From Chlamydiales bacterium (lineage in GTDB: Bacteria; Chlamydiota; Chlamydiia; Chlamydiales; JAACFD01): a stretch of 13,225 bases of DNA. Positions 7,021 to 13,225 of this stretch are shown here, one piece after another. Under the pieces are notes generated by a model. It ran no database searches, was not told where the DNA came from, and was given only the letters and a program-made list of their open reading frames with translations. The position numbers and the translations under genes are program-made. The stretch is from the NCBI GenBank assembly GCA_009937555.1, contig JAACFD010000027.1:1-13225 (forward strand). The letters are read 5' to 3'. The first letter of the stretch is position 1. The number at the start of each line of letters is the position of its first letter.

Positions 7021-9705
7021 TTGGCCAAAAATCTAAAGATAAACATTAAAAACACTCAGATATCAAAGGCTGTCGATCTTAAAAAGCTTAAAAGTAAGCT
7101 TGCAAAGCAAAAGAGCTCTCAATCTGAAGAAGAAGCTGAAAAAAAGCCTAAAGCTAAGCCCGCTAAAAAAGCAGCTAAAACTACAGCTGCTAAAAAATCA
7201 AGCGCTGCAGATAAAAAAGCTTCAACAGAACAAGTAAAAGAAGCTCCTCCTGAGCGTAAGGTAAAAGCTAGAACAAAATCTGCTTTTGAAGTAGATGAAA
7301 GCAAAGTTTTAGAATCTACAGAAACTTCTGAGCAAATAGCTGAAACCCCTTCAACACCTGAACAAGTTGAACCTTCCAAGTCTCCAGTTATTGAGGAGAA
7401 CAAAGAAGAAATTACTGCTCCACCTCCTGCTCCAGCCGAAACACCTGAAATTACAGAAGTAAAGGAAGCTCCAAAAGAAGAGACTCCTCTTCCACAGGTA
7501 AAGCAAACAGAACAAACCACTGTAAGCCCAAAAGCAGCTGAAACTACAGCACCAGCTAAAAAGCCTGCTAGACCTAAGCTAGGGCCCACTGGTAGACATA
7601 TCAATGACCTAATTAGAAAAGAGCCCCCAGCAGCAAAGAGCGCTAAATCAGCCTCAGCTTCTGACACTACAGCAAGAGCTAACAAAACAACTAAAGATGC
7701 TCCTAAACAAAAAGAGTACAAAGATTTTGCTAGTTTAGATAAAGATATGTCAGAAGGCTACAAAAGCTATAAAGATATCAGCTCTAAAAAGAAAAAGTCT
7801 TCATCTCCAAAAAGTTTTGACTCACGAGATAGAATGGGCCTACGCTCTATGGACGACTCAGAAAATAGCTGGAGAAAGAAAAAGAATAAACTTAAAGCCA
7901 AAAAGGAAGAGCAAATAACTATTCGCCCTTCCTCCTTACACGTTAGATTACCTGTAAGCATTAAAGACCTAGCTAGCCAAATGAAGCTTAAAGCTTCTCA
8001 ACTTATTGCAAAGCTATTAATGCAGGGCTTAGTAGTTACATTAAATGATTATCTTGATGATGAAACAACTATCCAACTACTTGGGCATGAATTCCAGTGT
8101 GACATTCAAATTGATACTACTGAGGAAGACCGTATAAGAATTACCGATAAAACAGTTGCTGAAGAAATTGCCTCAGAAAATACTAAAGAACTTCAAACAA
8201 GACCTCCTATCATTACATTCATGGGTCACGTAGACCACGGTAAGACAAGTCTAATTGATGCAATTAGAAAAAGTAATATTGTTGCCGGAGAAGCTGGAGC
8301 TATTACTCAACATACAGGGGCGTTTAAAGTAAGCACTTCTCAGGGTAGTATTACTGTATTAGATACCCCTGGTCACGAAGCCTTTTCTGCTATGCGTGCT
8401 AGAGGTGCTAACTTAACAGATATTGTTGTCCTAGTTATTGCTGGTGATGAAGGAGTTAAGCAGCAAACTCAAGAAGCTATTAACCACGCAAAAGCTGCAG
8501 CTGTACCTATTATTGTTGCTATTAATAAATCAGACAAACCTGGTTATAACCCTGAGAACGTATATAGACAACTTGCTGACAACGACCTTCTTCCAGAGAG
8601 CTGGGGTGGACAAATTATCACTGTTAACTGTTCAGCTGTTAGTAGAGAAGGCTTGCCACAGTTATTAGAGATGCTAGCACTTCAAGCAGAAGTTCTTGAA
8701 ATCAAAGCGAACCCAGCACAAAGGGCAAGAGGTTCTGTAGTAGAATCACAAATGCACAAAGGCCTAGGGGCAACAACAACACTAGTTGTTCAAAATGGAA
8801 CCTTAAAGCCTGGTGATGCTGTTGTATTCAACCACCACTGGGGTAGAATTAAAAATATCTACAATGATAGCTACCAAGCTGTTGATGAAGCGCCACCATC
8901 TTTCCCTTGTCGTGTTACAGGTATATCAGGACTTCCTGAAGCTGGAGATGACTTTATCGTTGTTAAAGATGAAAAAGAGGCCAAGGATATTGCTGAAGCT
9001 AGAGAAGAAGATAATAGACAAAACCTTCTTAAGACTAGCAAGAAGCTTCCTACACTTGAAAGCCTACTGCAGACCAATCAAGAAGGCAGCAAAAAGACCT
9101 TAAACGTAATCATCAGAGCCGATGTTCAAGGTACTCTTGAAGCTCTACAAGCTTCCCTAATGAAAATTGACTCAGAGAAAGTTGAACTACAGATCATTCA
9201 CCAAGGTATTGGTGATATTTCTGAGTCAGATCTACAACTTGCTGCAGCTTCAAAAGCTCTTATCTTAGGTTTCCATACCCATGTAGAAAGCCGTGCTGAA
9301 GCTTTAGCTAAGACGCTGGGTGTGCAAGTAAAACTCCATAAGATTATCTATGAAGCTATTGACGATATCAAAGCTTTAATGGCTGAAAAACTAGATAAGA
9401 TTGTTCATGAAGATGAACGCGGAAATGTTGAAGTTAAAGCTATCTTTAAGGCTTCTCAACTTGGAAAAATTGCAGGTTGTCAAGTTAAAGATGGCTCTAT
9501 CAAACGTAACCACAAAGTTAAACTTATCCGCGATGGAGAGGTTCTTTGGAAAGGTAATGTTGCCTCTTTAAAAAGAGAAAAAGACGATGTTAAAGAGGTT
9601 CAAAAAGGCATGGAATGCGGTATTCTGCTTGATGGATTTACAGACTTCGAAGAAGGCGATATTATCCAGTCTTATGAGCTTCGCTACGAGGCTCAGGAGC
9701 TTTAG
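7021..9705 (+). CDS. infB: translation initiation factor IF-2
   Basis: GTPase that brings initiator fMet-tRNA to the 30S subunit and promotes 50S joining. The 894-residue product has a short basic N-terminus (KNLKINIKN), then a long low-complexity linker (about 30-300) rich in Lys, Ala, Pro, Glu and Thr with many K/A clusters. An IF2_N-type domain follows near 308-366, then the G domain with P-loop GHVDHGKT (402-409), the switch-I region near AGAITQHTGAF, DTPGH (448-452), NKSD (502-505) and a G5 SAV motif. The two beta-barrel domains and domain 3 follow to the C-terminus. The length is normal for Chlamydiae. It starts at TTG, 3 nt after nusA. ylxR, which separates nusA and infB in many bacteria, is missing. 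AGGAG in its last codons serves rbfA. Confidence 0.97.
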   Translation: MAKNLKINIKNTQISKAVDLKKLKSKLAKQKSSQSEEEAEKKPKAKPAKKAAKTTAAKKSSAADKKASTEQVKEAPPERKVKARTKSAFEVDESKVLESTETSEQIAETPSTPEQVEPSKSPVIEENKEEITAPPPAPAETPEITEVKEAPKEETPLPQVKQTEQTTVSPKAAETTAPAKKPARPKLGPTGRHINDLIRKEPPAAKSAKSASASDTTARANKTTKDAPKQKEYKDFASLDKDMSEGYKSYKDISSKKKKSSSPKSFDSRDRMGLRSMDDSENSWRKKKNKLKAKKEEQITIRPSSLHVRLPVSIKDLASQMKLKASQLIAKLLMQGLVVTLNDYLDDETTIQLLGHEFQCDIQIDTTEEDRIRITDKTVAEEIASENTKELQTRPPIITFMGHVDHGKTSLIDAIRKSNIVAGEAGAITQHTGAFKVSTSQGSITVLDTPGHEAFSAMRARGANLTDIVVLVIAGDEGVKQQTQEAINHAKAAAVPIIVAINKSDKPGYNPENVYRQLADNDLLPESWGGQIITVNCSAVSREGLPQLLEMLALQAEVLEIKANPAQRARGSVVESQMHKGLGATTTLVVQNGTLKPGDAVVFNHHWGRIKNIYNDSYQAVDEAPPSFPCRVTGISGLPEAGDDFIVVKDEKEAKDIAEAREEDNRQNLLKTSKKLPTLESLLQTNQEGSKKTLNVIIRADVQGTLEALQASLMKIDSEKVELQIIHQGIGDISESDLQLAAASKALILGFHTHVESRAEALAKTLGVQVKLHKIIYEAIDDIKALMAEKLDKIVHEDERGNVEVKAIFKASQLGKIAGCQVKDGSIKRNHKVKLIRDGEVLWKGNVASLKREKDDVKEVQKGMECGILLDGFTDFEEGDIIQSYELRYEAQEL

Positions 9706-9707
9706 GT

Positions 9708-10073
9708 ATGGCATCAGAGAAAAGAATGTCTCGCCTTAACTCCTTACTAAAAGAAGTTATTTCCGAGGTACTTCGTAAAGATGTGAAAAATCCTCACATC
9801 CATTCTTTAACCACGGTTATTAGTGTTAACATTACTAGAGACCTTAGACAGGCAAAAGTATATGTGAGCGTTATGGCTGACGACAAAGAGAAAAAACAGA
9901 CTTTAGATGAGCTAAATAAAGCTTCTGGTTTCATTGGCATTAACGCATCTAAGAAAGTTACCCTTCGCTTTTTCCCAACGTTAGAGTTTAAATTAGATGA
10001 CTCTGTTGATAAGCAGATGCGAATAGAAAGTTTAATCCATGAAATCAATCAAAAACGAAGTGCACAAGACTAA
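9708..10073 (+). CDS. rbfA: 30S ribosome-binding factor A (RbfA)
   Basis: Assembly factor that helps mature the 5' end of 16S rRNA and release 30S subunits; also important in cold adaptation. It has the normal family size (121 aa) and a single type-II KH-like domain. Readable landmarks are the N-terminal RMSRLNSLLKEVISEVL helix, HSLTTVISVNITRDLRQAKVYVSV strands, and the INASKKVTLRFFPTLEFKLDDS segment, which matches the conserved helix-kink-helix and final strand. ATG lies 2 nt after the infB stop, with AGGAG (9695-9699) 8 nt upstream. Its 3' end overlaps the start of truB by 35 nt in a different frame. Confidence 0.94.
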   Translation: MASEKRMSRLNSLLKEVISEVLRKDVKNPHIHSLTTVISVNITRDLRQAKVYVSVMADDKEKKQTLDELNKASGFIGINASKKVTLRFFPTLEFKLDDSVDKQMRIESLIHEINQKRSAQD

Positions 10074-10749
10074 TCGAGAAGGTATTTTACTTATTGATAA
10101 GCCAGCTGGTGTCACTTCATTTAGTCTCATCAGACGTTTGCGCTATCTAAGTAAGATCAAAAAAATTGGCCATGCTGGCACTTTAGACCCTTTTGCTACA
10201 GGTGTAATGGTTTACTTAGTTGGTAAAAACTACACCAAAAAATCTAACGACTTTCTACAAGCAGATAAAGAATACACTTGCTGCCTACATTTAGGTATAG
10301 AAACTGATAGCTATGATATAGACGGCGAAGTTACTCAAAAAAGCGATATAGAGCCCTCTCTTGAACAAATTCAAGATGTAATTAACCAGCATTTTCAAGG
10401 TGCTATTTCTCAAGTTCCTCCTATGTTCTCTGCAAAAAAGGTCAAAGGGCAAAAGCTCTATGATTTGGCAAGAAAAGGTATTTCTATTGAAAGAGAAGCT
10501 CAGCAAGTTTTTGTTGAAACAACTCTATTAGCCTATAATTATCCCTATCTAGAACTTAGCATCACCTGTTCAAAAGGCTGCTATATTCGCTCTATAGCTT
10601 CAGATATGGGAAAACTACTAGGTTCTGGGGCTCACCTAAAGTCTCTAAGAAGAACACGTAGTGGCTCATTTAAAATAGAAAATTGCCTGGATGGAGAAGC
10701 TTTAAAAAATGATGATCTTGATATCTTTTCTTACCTGATAACTCTATAA
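10039..10749 (+). CDS. truB: tRNA pseudouridine-55 synthase TruB
   Basis: Makes pseudouridine at position 55 in the T-loop of tRNAs. The 236-residue product contains EGILLIDKPAGVTSF (14-28), the catalytic motif GHAGTLDPFATGVM with nucleophile D50, the YTCCLHLGIETDSYDIDG strand region (79-96), the VPPMFSAKKVKGQKLYDLAR segment, and CSKGCYIRSIASDMG. E. coli TruB is 314 residues with a C-terminal PUA domain; here the protein ends soon after the catalytic domain, as in Chlamydiae. The start is uncertain: ATG 10039 has only weak purine-rich sequence upstream, and an in-frame GTG at 10060 is an alternative that would cut the overlap with rbfA from 35 to 14 nt. ribF, which follows truB in genus Chlamydia, is not present. 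Confidence 0.94.
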   Translation: MKSIKNEVHKTNREGILLIDKPAGVTSFSLIRRLRYLSKIKKIGHAGTLDPFATGVMVYLVGKNYTKKSNDFLQADKEYTCCLHLGIETDSYDIDGEVTQKSDIEPSLEQIQDVINQHFQGAISQVPPMFSAKKVKGQKLYDLARKGISIEREAQQVFVETTLLAYNYPYLELSITCSKGCYIRSIASDMGKLLGSGAHLKSLRRTRSGSFKIENCLDGEALKNDDLDIFSYLITL

Positions 10750-10783
10750 AAAAAATCACCCTCAAGTAAAACCTGAAGGTGAT
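10748..10783 (-). terminator. intrinsic terminator of the Sel1-repeat gene, overlapping the truB stop
   Basis: On the minus strand the stem ATCACC/GGTGAT (10778-10783 with 10755-10760) is extended inward past one mismatch, and is followed by eight Ts (the A-run 10748-10755). On the plus strand no T-run follows, so it should act mainly against transcripts from the right; it may still give the truB mRNA a 3' hairpin. Confidence 0.75.
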
Positions 10784-10821
10784 ATCTATAAAACTATTTC
10801 AATAGAGTACAAATGCTTGAG

Positions 10822-12909
10822 CTATTCACCACTAAGCTCAGTAATACGCTCTTGAATACCTCCAAGCATTTTTTTGGATCCTGACACCTTTAAAGCTACT
10901 GCTTTTGTAGCATAAGTCTCTGCTAATCTTAAGTTTTCAACTGTCGTTTCTAGGAAACCATCACGAATTGCCCTCGCAAGATTATGACAAGAATTTCCAT
11001 GAGGCTGTTCAGCATTAGCCAGTCTTTCCCAAATTGCATAAGCTATCTCTTTGTCCTCTTGACTAGCTACTTGCCCTTCTTCCAGGCCATTACCATTCCA
11101 AAGCATTGTTGCATAGTTAATGCTCCCTTTTAAATGCTCAACTTGATTAAGCTCGCCAAAAATACGGCGCGCTTCTTTACAGTCCAAAGACCCATTATCT
11201 TTATGTTGTAAAATCATGGCATAAATAAACTTTGCGTCTAGGTCACCTCTATCCAGGGCCCTCTTTGAGTAAAGACAGGCCTGAGGAAAATCCTTAGCTT
11301 TGTAATAACTTGTTGCCACTTTACGCTCTTCATCAGCATAAAGTGTAATAGCTTCTTCTAGAGGAGGCCTACTTCTTAACTCATCCTCACCTAGAGCACC
11401 TGCATCGCCTATACTGCTCAAACTTTTAACAATCCTTATAGCAGTATTCTTCATGATAGAGATTCCTACCTTACCTGGAGCTTCAAAAGATAAAGCAAAC
11501 TTATTGCGGGCTTCAATAATTTTAGGATTCTCTGCTACTTTAGCCATAGCGTCCTGTATATCTACCATACCATCTTCTACGTCAAAACCACTCATTATTT
11601 TGAAAAAGAGCGCTTGAATATCAAACTGAGAAAGGCCTGTGCTCTCGTAAATAGCCCTTTCCATTAATTCCCCGGTCACTCTACCTTGACGTACATCATC
11701 ACTAAGTTTAAGAAAGCCGTATAGACCAGGATTTTTTTCTACTCTTTGAGCAGCTTGTGTTAAAAAATCACCAGCTAAATCACCTGGTAAATTGCCTGTT
11801 AACATTGGACCACCTAAAAGGCTCATCGTATCACTAAGCATATTAGATAAAAGCTTTTCAGTAGTAGGCTCTTCCTGTCTCTTAACACTTTCTTTAGTTT
11901 CACTCTTATCAGATACAAGGCTATCATCAGACTCATTATCTATTAAAGCTTGGAAATATTTCTTAGCTTCTTCTAATACTTCCTCTGAACTTTTATTTAA
12001 AATTGTAGCTGCAGAAGGTTCTAAACATAAAGAAGCATAATTAAATTGCGCTATCGGATCACCTTTATCAGCTAATATGCGATAACATTCAAAAGCTTCT
12101 CTTAGCAATAATTGATTAGTCTCTAGAGAGCATTCTGAGTGTTTTGTTAAGATGCCAATATTAGCTCTTTCAAGATAACTTTCTGCATAATAGTATCTTG
12201 CTTGATCATGCCCAAGGCCCATAGCTTTTTTTAAAAATGTATCTGAACAACCAAGTGCAGGTGACTTTTTACACTCTTTAGCAAATTGAAAAGTACCTTC
12301 AGCTAAAGCTGCTCTGATTTTTCCATGTAGATCTTGCCTACTAATAGTTAGTGGGGCTTCTAGTGGTATATCCCCTTCAATTTCCTCTGTAACTGCTTGG
12401 GATATTGCTTTAGAAAGTTTATCTACTGAAGATCGTGATACAAACTGAAAACAAACAAATGCTAATTTCACATCATCTTCGTTTAAATCAGTGATCAATG
12501 TTGCGCTAGTAGCCATCATAGCATAGAGATAGCAAGATTCTAAATGATCCTTTTCAGCAGCAAGCTTGTAATTGTCAAATGCCTCTTTAAAATAAGAATC
12601 ACCTTCTACAGACGCTGAAGAAAAAGCGTCAGGACTCTCTATATCAAAATTGGATCTTGCTAAGCATAAATCAGCATGCTTTTTTTTTCCTTCTAAACTA
12701 ATATAAGAAACTAACTTAGAAAAGTAATACTCAGCTACCCCTCTAGCAGTTTTTGAAGATAAAACAGCTCCTCCTAACAGCATTAATGAAGCAAGTGCTA
12801 CACTTTTAACTTTATGATCTTTTATCGTTTCACAACAATATTTTATAGGTCTAGAGGAAGATAAACTTGATAAATGTTTAACTAGGGGTTGAAAATTTAC
12901 TAATGACAC
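10822..12909 (-). CDS. Sel1-like repeat (TPR-type) protein with N-terminal hydrophobic segment, 695 aa
   Basis: Helical-repeat scaffold; Sel1-like repeats generally mediate protein-protein contacts, and the specific partner is unknown. A hydrophobic stretch (about 36-51, VALASLMLLGGAVL) after basic residues could be a single membrane anchor or an uncleaved signal. Repeat-like helix pairs with A-x-x-G-H/D-x-x-A spacing occur near 107-132, 224-248 and 271-297, and again near 526-566, 575-605 and 622-652. The middle (about 325-520) has no clear repeats: a charged linker rich in S, E, D and K, then a Gly/Leu-rich stretch near 364-382 and predicted helices. The start is GTG at 12907-12909, supported by GGAG 7 nt upstream. 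Sel1 families are expanded in amoeba-associated chlamydiae and Legionella, where some act on the host; that role here would be speculation. A related gene lies directly upstream. Confidence 0.82.
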   Translation of the reverse strand: MSLVNFQPLVKHLSSLSSSRPIKYCCETIKDHKVKSVALASLMLLGGAVLSSKTARGVAEYYFSKLVSYISLEGKKKHADLCLARSNFDIESPDAFSSASVEGDSYFKEAFDNYKLAAEKDHLESCYLYAMMATSATLITDLNEDDVKLAFVCFQFVSRSSVDKLSKAISQAVTEEIEGDIPLEAPLTISRQDLHGKIRAALAEGTFQFAKECKKSPALGCSDTFLKKAMGLGHDQARYYYAESYLERANIGILTKHSECSLETNQLLLREAFECYRILADKGDPIAQFNYASLCLEPSAATILNKSSEEVLEEAKKYFQALIDNESDDSLVSDKSETKESVKRQEEPTTEKLLSNMLSDTMSLLGGPMLTGNLPGDLAGDFLTQAAQRVEKNPGLYGFLKLSDDVRQGRVTGELMERAIYESTGLSQFDIQALFFKIMSGFDVEDGMVDIQDAMAKVAENPKIIEARNKFALSFEAPGKVGISIMKNTAIRIVKSLSSIGDAGALGEDELRSRPPLEEAITLYADEERKVATSYYKAKDFPQACLYSKRALDRGDLDAKFIYAMILQHKDNGSLDCKEARRIFGELNQVEHLKGSINYATMLWNGNGLEEGQVASQEDKEIAYAIWERLANAEQPHGNSCHNLARAIRDGFLETTVENLRLAETYATKAVALKVSGSKKMLGGIQERITELSGE

Positions 12910-12916
12910 TTGAAAA

Positions 12917-12920
12917 CTCC
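12917..12920 (-). promoter_or_regulatory. ribosome-binding site for the GTG start of the Sel1-repeat gene
   Basis: GGAG on the minus strand lies 7 nt before GTG (12907-12909). It decides the start, since no ATG lies near in frame. Confidence 0.65.
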
Positions 12921-12943
12921 AAATTATTGCTATTAATGTAAAC

Positions 12944-12958
12944 CTAGCCTCAGGCTAG
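12944..12958 (-). terminator. short hairpin between the two Sel1-type genes, possible weak terminator
   Basis: CTAGCC and GGCTAG form a perfect 6-bp stem with a 3-nt loop. On the minus strand it is followed by GTTTACATT rather than a clean T-run, so termination would be weak. It could equally be a regulatory hairpin or a protein site in front of the 695-residue gene. No convincing promoter is visible in this 92-nt gap. Confidence 0.3.
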
Positions 12959-13001
12959 CTAATTAAAAATTTTCCCCTTCATTTTTTATACTTCTTATAA
13001 A

Positions 13002-13225
13002 CTAAACAGAAACGATTTCATCAATCGCCTCGCTATCTCTTGACATCTTTGCTTTTATCTCATCAACTAAACCCTGCGCTTCTTTTACTCCTCCCACTGC
13101 AGCTTCATTAGCACATGTTAAAGCGTATGCAAAATTACCTTGATATTGAGCAGTAGCGCTTCCATTATTAATCATTTTTGCAATTTGATAAGATGAGTAA
13201 GGGTGCCCCTCACCAGCTTGAGATA
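13002..13225 (-). CDS. C-terminal end of a second Sel1-repeat-type protein (cut by window edge)
   Basis: Seventy-three residues and a TAG stop (13002-13004) are visible on the minus strand, too short and open-ended to have been listed by a simple frame search. The readable part runs from SQAGEGHPYSSYQIAKMINNG through FAYALTCANEAAVGG and ends SRDSEAIDEIVSV. It has the helix-turn-helix spacing of a Sel1-like repeat followed by a capping helix. Its layout matches the last part of the neighbouring 695-residue protein: A-x-x-I-x-x-G, then N-x-x-x-A-x-x-x-A-x-x-A, then a final helix. About 7 of 31 ungapped positions are identical, so it is probably a paralogue. Its N-terminus, start and length are outside the window. 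It lies 92 nt upstream of the 695-residue gene on the same strand. Confidence 0.75.
   Translation of the reverse strand, partial: SQAGEGHPYSSYQIAKMINNGSATAQYQGNFAYALTCANEAAVGGVKEAQGLVDEIKAKMSRDSEAIDEIVSV

Noticed and set aside
7119..7721. A 200-codon open frame on the minus strand inside infB.
   Set aside because: It is the complement of the K/A/P/E-rich linker codons, giving Ser/Ala/Leu/Phe-rich low complexity; no start signal or family match, and the plus-strand gene is certain.
7834..7854. Internal infB start giving a short IF2 isoform, as in E. coli.
   Set aside because: In-frame ATGs exist before the conserved domains, but none has a convincing Shine-Dalgarno.
7030..7920. K/A-rich tracts in infB as a repeat array or histone-like insertion.
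   Set aside because: Variable low-complexity linkers of this kind are normal for IF-2; there is no regular DNA-level repeat unit.
11792..12040. Plus-strand open frame within the Sel1-repeat gene (82 codons).
   Set aside because: Antisense to a well-supported coding region, with no start signal.
1..13225. tRNA or rRNA genes, CRISPR arrays, insertion sequences, riboswitches, phage attachment sites.
   Set aside because: None seen by eye on either strand; gene spacing leaves no gap above about 205 nt, though small RNAs cannot be excluded without a covariance-model search.

Overview
The window looks like chromosomal DNA of a bacterium of the phylum Chlamydiae, probably one of the amoeba- or arthropod-associated 'environmental' lineages rather than genus Chlamydia. 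The main reason is the gene order rpsA - nusA - infB - rbfA - truB. This is the chlamydial order; most other bacteria have rimP upstream of nusA and often ylxR before infB, and neither is here. The short NusA and the TruB without a PUA domain fit too. Sel1-repeat proteins and a queuosine-type QueD suggest a larger genome than genus Chlamydia. Base composition is A+T-rich throughout. The species assignment is inference.

Left block (1-3173, minus strand): a tight three-gene unit read right to left. It holds a 262-residue aspartate kinase with no ACT regulatory domains, a 657-residue protein I do not recognise whose start overlaps the kinase stop (ATGA), and the first 130 codons of ribulose-phosphate 3-epimerase (rpe), cut by the window edge. 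The intergenic stretch at 3174-3323 carries divergent promoter candidates for this unit and for queD.

Centre (3324-10749, plus strand): queD, then the translation and transcription-factor block. rpsA has its own promoter candidate, overlapped by a perfect 8-bp inverted repeat, and ends at a strong intrinsic terminator. nusA, infB, rbfA and truB follow as one compact operon (gaps of 3 and 2 nt, then a 35-nt overlap), with infB starting at TTG. Two starts were moved downstream of the first possible start codon: rpsA to 3803 and nusA to 5734.

Right block (10748-13225, minus strand): a terminator whose U-tract overlaps the truB stop, a 695-residue Sel1-repeat protein with an N-terminal hydrophobic segment and GTG start, and the C-terminal end of a second Sel1-type protein. 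The last ~50 residues of the two align, suggesting tandem paralogues.

Most of the window is conserved housekeeping sequence. The parts most likely to hold undescribed biology are the kinase/unknown-protein pair, the putative operator in front of rpsA, and the Sel1 pair. I see no tRNA, rRNA, CRISPR array, insertion sequence or phage feature.
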